This document shows, one piece after another, positions 39,972 through 48,139 of a stretch of 64,000 nt of DNA; the first letter of the stretch is position 1, and the number at the start of each line of letters is the position of its first letter. Below the pieces are notes generated by a model, which ran no database searches, was not told where the DNA came from, and was given only the letters and a program-made list of their open reading frames with translations. The DNA lies in contig NZ_JACGXS010000004.1 in the NCBI RefSeq assembly GCF_014117215.1, positions 62,001 through 126,000 on the forward strand. The letters are read 5' to 3'. Made by a program: the position numbers and the translations under genes. The DNA comes from Stenotrophomonas tumulicola (lineage in GTDB: Bacteria > Pseudomonadota > Gammaproteobacteria > Xanthomonadales > Xanthomonadaceae).

Positions 39972-42161
39972 ATGGATGTTTCCCACCTGCTCGATGGCCT
40001 GAACCCGGCCCAGCGCGATGCCGTGTCCGCCCCTCCTGGCCACCACCTGGTGCTGGCGGGCGCGGGCTCCGGCAAGACCCGCGTACTGACCCACCGCATC
40101 GCCTGGCTGCACGAAGTGTTCGGCGTGCCCACCCACGGCATCTTCGCGGTGACCTTCACCAACAAGGCCGCCGGCGAGATGCGCCACCGCATCGACGCGC
40201 AGCTGCCGCATGGCAGCCGTGGCGCATGGATCGGTACCTTCCATGGACTGGCCAATCGCCTGCTGCGCCTGCACTGGGCCGACGCGAAGCTGCCCGAATC
40301 CTTCCAGGTGATGGATTCGGACGACCAGCTGCGGCTGGTCAAGCGCGTGGTGCAGGCGCTGGAGCTGGACGACGGCAAGTACCCGCCGAAGCAGGTCGCA
40401 TGGTGGATCAACGAACAGAAGGACGAAGGCCGCCGCCCGCAGCACATCCAGCCGGAGCCGCATGACGCGTGGCTGGAGACCATGCGTCAGGCCTACATCG
40501 AGTACCAGGCGCGCTGTGACCGCGCCGGCCTGGTCGACTTCGCCGAACTGCTGCTGCGCGCGCATGAACTGCTGCGCGACAACCCGGCCTTGCTGGCGCA
40601 TTACCGCGCGCGTTTCCGCGAGATCCTAGTCGACGAATTCCAGGATACCAATGCCATCCAGTATGCCTTCGTGCGGGTGTTGGCCGGCGACTCGGGCCAT
40701 GTATTCGTGGTCGGTGACGATGACCAGGCCATCTACGGTTGGCGTGGTGCGAAGGTGGAGAACGTGCAGGGCTTCCTGCGTGACTTCCCGGGCGCACAGA
40801 CCATCCGCCTGGAGCAGAACTACCGCTCCACCGCCAACATCCTCGGTGCCGCCAACGCGGTGATCGCGCACAACCCGGACCGTATCGGCAAGGAGCTGTG
40901 GACCGACAGCGGCGATGGTGAACCGATCGATCTGTACGCGGCCTACAACGAGATGGACGAAGCGCGCTACATCGTCGAACGCGCCCGGCAATGGGTGCGT
41001 GATGGCGGCAGCCATGGCGAGGTTGCGGTGCTTTACCGCAGCAACGCGCAGTCGCGCGCGCTGGAAGAAGTACTGCTCAGCGAACAGGTACCGTACCGCG
41101 TGTACGGTGGCATGCGCTTCTTCGAGCGGGCGGAAATCAAGGATGCGCTGGCTTACCTGCGGCTGTTGTCCAACCGCAATGACGATGCCGCCTTCGAGCG
41201 CGCGGTGAACACGCCGACCCGTGGCATCGGCGACCGCACCCTGGACGAAGTGCGCCGCGAAGCGCGCGCGCAGGGCATTTCGCTGTGGGAAGCGACCATG
41301 CTGGTGACCCAGGGCAATGCCTTGGCCGCGCGGGCACGCAATGCCCTGGCCGGCTTCCTGGTGCTGGTCAATGAGCTGCATGCACAGACCCAGCACATGA
41401 CCCTGGCCGAACGCATCGACCATGTGCTGGCGCGTTCGCTGCTGCGTGAGCACTGGAGCAAGGAAAGCCGCAACGCGCTGGATTCCGAATCGCGCACCGA
41501 CAACCTCGACGAACTGGTCTCGGTGGCCTCGCGCTTCGTGCGCCGTGCCGATGACATCGAGGAAGTCGAAGACATGGACGAACTGGTCGCCTTCCTGGCC
41601 TATGCGGCACTGGAGGCGGGCGAGGGCCAGGCACAGGCGGGCGAGGAAGGGGTGCAGTTGATGACCTTGCATTCGGCCAAGGGCCTGGAGTTCCCGATGG
41701 TGTTCCTGGCCGGCATGGAAGACGGCCTGTTCCCCAGCGCACGGTCGCTGGAGGAGAGTGGACGGCTGGAAGAGGAGCGTCGGCTTGCCTATGTGGGCAT
41801 CACCCGTGCGCGTCAGAAGCTGGTGCTCTGCTATGCCGAGTCGCGGCGTATCCACGGCCAGGACAACTATGGCGTACCGTCGCGCTTCCTGCGCGAGATC
41901 CCGCGTGAGCTGCTCAATGAGGTGCGGCCGAAGGTGCAGGTATCGCGGCCGGCTTCGCTGGGTGCCAGCCGTGGCGGCGGCCATGCAGCACTGGAAGCAC
42001 CGCCGCTGAAGCTGGGCGTGCTGGTCACCCATCCCAGGTTCGGCGAAGGCATGGTCACCGATTACGAAGGCAGCGGTGCGCATGCACGCGTGCAGGTGGA
42101 GTTCGCCGAGGCCGGCAGCAAGTGGCTGGTGATGGCCTATGCCAACCTGACGGTGATCTGA
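39972..42161 (+). CDS. uvrD: UvrD, DNA helicase II
   Basis: A 729-residue superfamily-1A helicase acting in nucleotide-excision and mismatch repair. Visible motifs: LNPAQRDAVSAPPGHHLVLAG (Q-motif region), Walker A GAGSGKTR, motif Ia TFTNKAAGEMRHRI, motif II VDEFQDTN, motif III DDDQAIYGWRGA, motif IV RLEQNYRS, motif V MTLHSAKGLEFPMVF and motif VI VGITRARQKL. The C-terminus after residue 620 carries a Tudor-like RNA-polymerase-binding segment (KLGVLVTHPRFGEGMVTDYE). The length matches UvrD (720). Confidence 0.97.
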   Translation: MDVSHLLDGLNPAQRDAVSAPPGHHLVLAGAGSGKTRVLTHRIAWLHEVFGVPTHGIFAVTFTNKAAGEMRHRIDAQLPHGSRGAWIGTFHGLANRLLRLHWADAKLPESFQVMDSDDQLRLVKRVVQALELDDGKYPPKQVAWWINEQKDEGRRPQHIQPEPHDAWLETMRQAYIEYQARCDRAGLVDFAELLLRAHELLRDNPALLAHYRARFREILVDEFQDTNAIQYAFVRVLAGDSGHVFVVGDDDQAIYGWRGAKVENVQGFLRDFPGAQTIRLEQNYRSTANILGAANAVIAHNPDRIGKELWTDSGDGEPIDLYAAYNEMDEARYIVERARQWVRDGGSHGEVAVLYRSNAQSRALEEVLLSEQVPYRVYGGMRFFERAEIKDALAYLRLLSNRNDDAAFERAVNTPTRGIGDRTLDEVRREARAQGISLWEATMLVTQGNALAARARNALAGFLVLVNELHAQTQHMTLAERIDHVLARSLLREHWSKESRNALDSESRTDNLDELVSVASRFVRRADDIEEVEDMDELVAFLAYAALEAGEGQAQAGEEGVQLMTLHSAKGLEFPMVFLAGMEDGLFPSARSLEESGRLEEERRLAYVGITRARQKLVLCYAESRRIHGQDNYGVPSRFLREIPRELLNEVRPKVQVSRPASLGASRGGGHAALEAPPLKLGVLVTHPRFGEGMVTDYEGSGAHARVQVEFAEAGSKWLVMAYANLTVI

Positions 42162-42242
42162 CAGGCGCGTTTGCCTATTTCTGAAAGCATATGCCTATGG
42201 TTGCGTGCAGAATTTCCTTCTTATATGAATTAGGGAGTCTGC

Positions 42243-45200
42243 ATGCAGCCGGTCAGCCACCTGTCGCCGACATCACCTGGCCCGTTCGCCGACGGAAATC
42301 CCAGGCCAGCACCTTCTCCTGCCGGTGCGGCGGGGGAGGGTGCCAGGGGGCTGCGCGTGGCCAATGCGGCAGCAGATCGCATTCGTCATTCATCGGCACC
42401 CACAGGCATGCGCCGTGTATCGGCGGAAGACTGCCCACCGATTGCCGGCTCGCCCGATGCCATGCGACAGACGAAGACGTTGGGGATCTTCCATGCGGCG
42501 ATGGATGGCCTACGGCAGGCACTGCAGGCGGGCGATACGGGCGCCACCCATCGCTCGGCGGCGGCGCTGCTTGCGTCAGGCGTGCATGCGCGGCTGGTGC
42601 TTGATCTGCAACTGCCTACGGCTACAGCGGAACTCCGACAGGCGGGAATCGAAGCCAACCAAGGCTGGCTTGACGTGGTGACCGGCCTGGTCCGGGAGCA
42701 TCACATCGCCGCCAGCGAGGTAGCTGACCATCTACGCCGTCCGGCGTCGGCTGCCCACGACGCAGCCGCTACGACCCGGTATTTCCGGCACCCGGCGCTG
42801 GGCAACGCATTTGTCAACCTTCTGGATGCGGTGGACGTGGGCGACAGGGACGATCTGGCGGCCATGCGCGAACTGGCTCGTAGCCGCCTGGCCGCGACAG
42901 GATTCGTCACCGCATCCAATGGCACGGCGACCCTACCGCCCTGCGCGTTGGGTGACGTGGTCCAGCAGGCCTGCGAGGCGACGACATCCTTGCGACTGGC
43001 CAGGCTGGAGTCATCCCTGTTGCGTAGAAGCGTTGACGCCAACATGCCAGCGGTGATCACCGACGCCGAAGCCGCGGCAGTGGACCGCATGGTGCTGAAT
43101 GAGTATCAGCGCGGCGGCCCAGACGGCCTGTGCGGTAATCCGTACTTCCAGGCCACGCCATGCCGGGCACGTTCATTGGAAGGACAGATGCAGGATGCCC
43201 GCAATACTTATACCCGTGAGATCGGCGGCCTGCGATTGCGGGAGGCGGACCAGTTGGTATCTGCCATCCAGCATGAGTACGAGGACGTCGTAGCAAGGGA
43301 TCCGGGCATGTCCAGCGTGCAGCGCAGTGCATTGCTGCGACAGCTTTCTGGCGAAGCCAGGGCGGGAATCCAAGAGGTCGTGCATCTGTTCGATCAACCG
43401 CACGATGGCGAAGAAACCCGTACAGGGCCAGCCCGGCCGTGGACCGGTCCTGGCAGCCTGCCGGCTGCACTGGTCGATATCGACGGTGCCACCTGGCGGA
43501 TGAAGAACACCGGCGACAGCGGACTCAGCGCGATGGAAGCATCCATGTCCAGGCTGTTCCAGCTGACCGGGCTGGTGGCGCCGGATGCCCAGCTCATGGA
43601 TGCCTGCGACGTACTTCCCGGCAACAGCCAGCATTTCGCGTCCCGATATGAGCCAACGTTCATGGATCTTGGCGATTTCCTGACGACGCCCCGTTGCGAA
43701 GCGCTGGCCGCGGGCGGCGACGAAACCGCAAGGGCACACTACGGCCAACTGCGCGACGACCACGCGGCGGCCGTATCCGCCTGTGACGCCGTCCTCAGGC
43801 GTGCCGGGGTGGAACATTTCTGGCAGTTACAGGGCAAGGATCTGCTGGCCGAACATGCGCAGGCCGACAAGCAGCGTTTCGAGGCGCTGGAGGGGATGAA
43901 CCGGATGCTGCCGACGGATATGCGCTGCGACCAGGTGCGCCATTTCATTGCCTCGCGTTGGCTGGACAACTGGGACCAGCTGAACTTCCGGATGGAAAAC
44001 TTCGGCTATGTCGAGCGCGAGGGGAAACCGATCGGCATGACGGTGGACTTCGGCTCCTGCGGCCCCCTTGGTTTCCGCAACCTGGTTGATGGCACGATGC
44101 TGCCCAAGCAGGCCAGCGCTGATATCGCCATGCTGCAGCGACCGCCGTCGTTGTTTCCCATCCCCGACGCCTACAGTGAAAATGCTGCGGATTTCGACGC
44201 AATGGGTACCGCCCCAGGCCGGCTGCATGACACGCTGCGCTGGCCCTACGGGTTCCAGTCGGACAGCGTGGCGGCCATGCTGCGGCCGCCGGCCGTTGCG
44301 GAACCCGCCGTGGCTGAGGCCATGGCGGAAATGGGCTACCGGCTTGCGCTGCTTCCCGCCTCGGCGATCGAAGCGGTGGTCGCCGCATCCTGGCAGGTTC
44401 CAGCCAATGCGCCCGCAGGCAGGTGGCCGGACGCCACCCAGATGGTGTCCACGCTCATCCAGCGCAGGGACGCGATGCTGCAGCAATACGACGCGGCACA
44501 GATCGCCGGATGGATCAGGGCCGATCCGCAGCGTGCCGTCCGGGTCCGGCAACAGGTGGCCGATGGTATGCGCGCCGCGTTGGCGACCGACGTGAGCGAG
44601 GAACACGAAAAGGCGCTTGAAGCAGCGCATGACCGCCTGGCCTGCGATACCGCGACAGCGTCATTGGCAGGCATGCCGGATACAGAATCCCATGCCGTGA
44701 CCGCCAGGCTCAGCACGTTGCAGCGTCTGCACGACTGCAATCGCCGGCTGGCGGCTGCATTGGAGGACAACAGGGAGGCGGACGTCAGTGCGCTCGGCGA
44801 CGAGCTGTTGTCGCCCGACCTGTTTGGCCAGTTGCTGGTGGACCTTGAGCTGGCTGCGGACTCACCGGCGGGCAGGGCATCTTCCGAGGCAAACCACGCT
44901 TGGCTCCTGTTGGTGGACCGCCTCGTACAGGCGGGCAAGATCCCTGCCGATCGCGTGGCGCATTGCCTGCTGAAACCTTTCGAAGACACCGCGTACCCGC
45001 CCAACGTCGGCGCGCGTGCCCATGGTGATCCGGCGCTCGGCATGGCGTTCATCCAGTTGTTGGAAACCTTGATGGCTGCCTCGATGGAGCTGACCCCGGA
45101 ACGGGTGCGGGAGGGCTTGCTGACTGCCAAGATCGAAGGCTTCCCGAACTATTACGCGGCCCTGGCGGCCTCTGGTGCGTCCAAGGCCTGGGACCAGCAA

Positions 45201-46370
45201 CTGCAACAGGCGGACCTGTGGCCAGACAGCGCGGAATACATCCACTTGCGGTCCCTGTGGAGCTGGTTCGGGAAACAGCTCCACGAACCAGGCCGCGGCA
45301 ACGAGCCCATCGTCGTTCCGGAGCGGGCCCAGCAGCTGGCCAGGTTGTCGCTGGAGGAACTGGTACGACACGTGGACGATGCGTATGGCCCCCGGCGCGT
45401 GGTCGAACTTGAGCTTCCGAAGCTGCGTGAGAAGGTGTATTCGGTCATGTCGCTGACCAGCAGCGAAGAAAATGATGCCATGCATGAACTGGTGGCGCGG
45501 GGCGTCGATGAAGCGTGGCGGAAGGCCATGGCAAAACATCGCCTGCCGCAGACGACTCCGGTACCCCCCAGGATGGTCGCGGAATTGCAGGAACGCACGC
45601 TGCGTGACTACCATAAACGCATGAAGGCACTGAGGGGCGATGATGTCGAAGCACTGATCCGTGCCGGCGAACAACGCTACCGGGATGCGGTCCTCGCAGA
45701 CGCCGGCATGCCGAAGGCGGAACGGCGCCGCTTGCTTGGACACCATGCGGAGGAGGTCAGCGTCGATATCCGCAACATGGTGCGTGGTGCGGGTGGCAAG
45801 GACGGTGCGCGCATCGATACGGCACCCATCGAGCAACGCGTGCAGCAGCAAGCCGCCGTTGCGGCAGCCGACATCACGGCACAGGCGATGGCAGAGGCAC
45901 AGGCGCGGGCCGCAGAGCAGGCCCGTGGCGAGGCCAGGAACGCTACGGAGAAAGGTGCGGCTACCGAGTCGGAGAGGGTCGCGCGATCAGTTGCTTCAAC
46001 GGCAGCGTTGGCCGTGGCAGCCCATGCACAAACCGAGGCGCGCAAGGCAGCAGAGCGACAGGCTGCAGACAAGGCCGCCAAGGAGGCATCGGCGCGCGCT
46101 GCACGCGACGCGATCATCCAAGGCCGGCAATTCAAGAACGAAGTGGAAACGCGCCTGGCCATGCTGCGCGCGCCGGATGTATCTGGAAGTTCATCGTCGA
46201 TGCCCCGGCAGTCGGTTGCACAGATGGAGCAGCGGTTGCGCTCCCTCAGGGAAAACAGTCCGACGGCAGAACCGATGGACTGGCCATCCGGTGCGACCAG
46301 CAGGATCCGTTCGCGCACCCGGGAATACATCGACCCACGCACCGGCACACCACGTACCACCACGCGTTGA
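42243..46370 (+). CDS. Large kinase-like protein with duplicated helical modules, putative effector
   Basis: A 1375-residue protein of no family I can name. There is no signal peptide; residues 1-40 are Ser/Pro/Gly/Ala-rich, as in effector N-termini. Module A1 (about 80-225) and B1 (272-388) reappear as A2 (823-965) and B2 (1081-1185). The ~400-640 core between them looks like an atypical kinase: Lys421 in WRMKNTG, Glu432 in MEASMSRLFQLTG, D578 in DNWDQLNFRMENFG, and 602-DFG-604 (MTVDFGS), in the HipA/PI-kinase-like order. The Ala/Glu/Arg-rich 1197-1293 is a predicted long helix. A good AGGGAG site and an AT-rich upstream region precede it. It stands alone between uvrD and a convergent thuA-like gene. 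A secreted kinase-like effector is the favoured guess; the XopZ/HopAS1-size class is an alternative to test. Confidence 0.7.
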   Translation: MQPVSHLSPTSPGPFADGNPRPAPSPAGAAGEGARGLRVANAAADRIRHSSAPTGMRRVSAEDCPPIAGSPDAMRQTKTLGIFHAAMDGLRQALQAGDTGATHRSAAALLASGVHARLVLDLQLPTATAELRQAGIEANQGWLDVVTGLVREHHIAASEVADHLRRPASAAHDAAATTRYFRHPALGNAFVNLLDAVDVGDRDDLAAMRELARSRLAATGFVTASNGTATLPPCALGDVVQQACEATTSLRLARLESSLLRRSVDANMPAVITDAEAAAVDRMVLNEYQRGGPDGLCGNPYFQATPCRARSLEGQMQDARNTYTREIGGLRLREADQLVSAIQHEYEDVVARDPGMSSVQRSALLRQLSGEARAGIQEVVHLFDQPHDGEETRTGPARPWTGPGSLPAALVDIDGATWRMKNTGDSGLSAMEASMSRLFQLTGLVAPDAQLMDACDVLPGNSQHFASRYEPTFMDLGDFLTTPRCEALAAGGDETARAHYGQLRDDHAAAVSACDAVLRRAGVEHFWQLQGKDLLAEHAQADKQRFEALEGMNRMLPTDMRCDQVRHFIASRWLDNWDQLNFRMENFGYVEREGKPIGMTVDFGSCGPLGFRNLVDGTMLPKQASADIAMLQRPPSLFPIPDAYSENAADFDAMGTAPGRLHDTLRWPYGFQSDSVAAMLRPPAVAEPAVAEAMAEMGYRLALLPASAIEAVVAASWQVPANAPAGRWPDATQMVSTLIQRRDAMLQQYDAAQIAGWIRADPQRAVRVRQQVADGMRAALATDVSEEHEKALEAAHDRLACDTATASLAGMPDTESHAVTARLSTLQRLHDCNRRLAAALEDNREADVSALGDELLSPDLFGQLLVDLELAADSPAGRASSEANHAWLLLVDRLVQAGKIPADRVAHCLLKPFEDTAYPPNVGARAHGDPALGMAFIQLLETLMAASMELTPERVREGLLTAKIEGFPNYYAALAASGASKAWDQQLQQADLWPDSAEYIHLRSLWSWFGKQLHEPGRGNEPIVVPERAQQLARLSLEELVRHVDDAYGPRRVVELELPKLREKVYSVMSLTSSEENDAMHELVARGVDEAWRKAMAKHRLPQTTPVPPRMVAELQERTLRDYHKRMKALRGDDVEALIRAGEQRYRDAVLADAGMPKAERRRLLGHHAEEVSVDIRNMVRGAGGKDGARIDTAPIEQRVQQQAAVAAADITAQAMAEAQARAAEQARGEARNATEKGAATESERVARSVASTAALAVAAHAQTEARKAAERQAADKAAKEASARAARDAIIQGRQFKNEVETRLAMLRAPDVSGSSSSMPRQSVAQMEQRLRSLRENSPTAEPMDWPSGATSRIRSRTREYIDPRTGTPRTTTR

Positions 46371-46388
46371 CCTGTGCGTGATCGGGGG

Positions 46389-47123
46389 TCAACAGGCCGC
46401 CGTTGCGCCGGTGGCATAGGCAAGCCCACGCCGCAGCAGGGCCAGCACGTTGGCATCGGCATACACCGCCGCGTCGTGGCCGAAACCGGTATACCAGCTG
46501 CGGCCACGTCCCATCGGACGGCACCAGGCGATGGGATGGTCGGCGCCCATGGTGCCCCCCTCGTAGCTGGACTCGTCCACCGTGGCCAGCACCTGCACGA
46601 ATGGCCGCGGATTGCGGCGGTAGTTGTAGATCTCGTCGGTGACGGACCATCGCTGGCCGTCGTGGCCGTCGTGGCCGTCATTGGCCACCATCACCTGCGC
46701 TGTCTGCAGCCCCGGTGGATGCTTGTGGAACCAGGCACCTACCAGTTCCCCATACCAGGGCCAGTCGTATTCGGTATCGGCCGCCGAATGCAGGCCAAGG
46801 AAGCCGCCGCCGCCTTCGACATACGCCTGCAGGGCAGCCTGCTGGGCACCGTCGAGCACGTCACCGGTGGTGTTGGCGAAGACCACCGCCTGGTACCGCG
46901 CGAGGTTCGCCGGGGTGAATGCCGCCCCGTCCTCGCTGTGATCGATTCGCAGCCCTTGCCCGGCCGCCAGCGTGCGCAGCGTGTCCACCGCCACCGGGAT
47001 CGATTCATGGCGGAACCTGGCGGTGCGGGTAAAGACCAGGATGGCGTCGTCGGCAACGGCCGGCCACGGCAGCAGGACAAGGCAGAGGCAGCACAGCAAG
47101 GGCAGGCGCATGGGGCGGATCAT
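46389..47123 (-). CDS. ThuA-domain exported protein
   Basis: A 244-residue protein from ATG 47123 with a signal peptide (RLPLLCCLCLVLLPWPAVA). A ThuA-like glutamine-amidotransferase-fold domain follows: ILVFTRTARFRHESIP, AVVFANTTGDVLDGAQQAAL, GGGGFLGLHSAADTEYDWPWYGELVGAWF. The C-terminus has a VDESSYEGGTMGADHPIAWC catalytic-like region. The family is linked to trehalose utilisation and sugar metabolism, and often exported in bacteria that use plant polysaccharides. It is convergent with the large gene at 42243, ending 18 nt from it. Alternative starts are 47159 and 47111. Confidence 0.82.
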   Translation of the reverse strand: MIRPMRLPLLCCLCLVLLPWPAVADDAILVFTRTARFRHESIPVAVDTLRTLAAGQGLRIDHSEDGAAFTPANLARYQAVVFANTTGDVLDGAQQAALQAYVEGGGGFLGLHSAADTEYDWPWYGELVGAWFHKHPPGLQTAQVMVANDGHDGHDGQRWSVTDEIYNYRRNPRPFVQVLATVDESSYEGGTMGADHPIAWCRPMGRGRSWYTGFGHDAAVYADANVLALLRRGLAYATGATAAC

Positions 47124-47240
47124 GCCACGGACGGTCGCCACGCCCATGCTGCACTGCATTGATCCAGGTCAAGGCGCGGCGTGCACATCCAGTGTGCAAT
47201 GGTGGCGTTCCCATCCGGCACCCCACGAAGGAGCCCCGCC

Positions 47241-47687
47241 ATGTACAAGCGCATCCTGATCGCTACCGACGGTTCCGAGCTGGCCGACAAGGGCCTGCTG
47301 AAGGGCCTGGAGCTGGCCAAGGACCTTGATGCCGAGGTCGACATCGTGACCGTGTCCGAACCCTGGGCCGTTGGCATGTATGACGCCATGGGCTGGAGCG
47401 TGGGCTACATGAACAGCCCCGAATACAAGGCCGACCGCGATGAGAATGCCCAGAAGGTCCTGCAACCGGCCTTGGCCAAGGCGCAGGCACAAGGCATCCG
47501 GGCCAATGGCGTGCATGTACTGGACCGCTATGCAGCGGACGGCATCATCGACAGCGCCGAGGAGCATCGATCCGACCTGATCGTGATGACATCGCATGGT
47601 CGTCGCGGCGTCAGCCGGGTGTTGCTGGGCAGCCAGACCACCGAAGTACTGGCGCGCAGCCAGATCCCGGTGCTGGTCATCCGCTGA
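47241..47687 (+). CDS. UspA-family universal stress protein
   Basis: A 148-residue protein beginning MYKRILIATDGSELADKGL, with the ATP-binding motif TSHGRRGVSRVLLGSQTTEV (GxxGx9G-type) and a PVLVIR end strand. The ATP-binding glycines are present, so this is the nucleotide-binding UspA/UspFG type. AAGGAG lies 6-10 nt before the ATG. The gene is divergent from thuA-like and convergent with the DUF2782 lipoprotein. Stress regulation is likely; no operator is visible. Confidence 0.92.
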   Translation: MYKRILIATDGSELADKGLLKGLELAKDLDAEVDIVTVSEPWAVGMYDAMGWSVGYMNSPEYKADRDENAQKVLQPALAKAQAQGIRANGVHVLDRYAADGIIDSAEEHRSDLIVMTSHGRRGVSRVLLGSQTTEVLARSQIPVLVIR

Positions 47688-47754
47688 CGCCACCCTGTTC
47701 CCTGGGGAGGGGACGCGGCGTCGGGCGCAGGAAGCGTCCGGCGCCGTTTCTTCC

Positions 47755-48051
47755 TCACCAGCTGTAGAGTTTCCAATACACCGGCGACACGCCGTCGCGA
47801 TCATTGTCCATCCGGCCGTCGCCATTCTGGTCGTACATGTAGTACGGGGCGCCGCGCAGCGGCGTTACCTTGACCATGCGCAGCTGGCCGGACACGCGGT
47901 ATTCCTCCACCACGTCGCCGTTGTCCAGCGTGCGTTGGGCGACCTCGGCACCGGTCACGTCCACCGGCGGCATGCCGGCACCGCCAGACGTCGCGCAACC
48001 GCCCAGCAGCAGCGCCAGCAACGCCGTGGGAGCGAGCATCAGGGTCTTCAT
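47755..48051 (-). CDS. DUF2782-family lipoprotein
   Basis: A 98-residue protein with a lipoprotein signal (LMLAPTALLALLLGGCATS, lipobox LGGC with Cys19). The mature part has a VVEEYRVSGQLRMVKVTP and APYYMYDQNGDGRMD pattern typical of DUF2782, small proteins found beside polA in Xanthomonadaceae and Pseudomonas. The YYMYDQNGDGRMD loop resembles a calcium-binding-like acidic turn. Divergent from polA. Function unknown. Confidence 0.88.
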   Translation of the reverse strand: MKTLMLAPTALLALLLGGCATSGGAGMPPVDVTGAEVAQRTLDNGDVVEEYRVSGQLRMVKVTPLRGAPYYMYDQNGDGRMDNDRDGVSPVYWKLYSW

Positions 48052-48139
48052 GGACGGGGGTCCTTTGCCGGGTGGGAGGCTTGATTATGCCTCAACACGG
48101 TGCAGCCTCCGCGAAGGCAGGGGCGCGTAGAATCGTCGC

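Noticed and set aside
42162-42242. A PIP-box-like promoter before the kinase-like gene
   Set aside because: The TTCGB-N15-TTCGB pattern is absent; only a repeated TGCCTAT and a GCATATGC palindrome are visible.
46200-46370. Xanthomonadales T4SS effector C-terminal domain (XVIPCD) in the kinase-like protein
   Set aside because: The C-terminus lacks the conserved XVIPCD motifs and glutamine-rich tail, so T4SS secretion is not supported.
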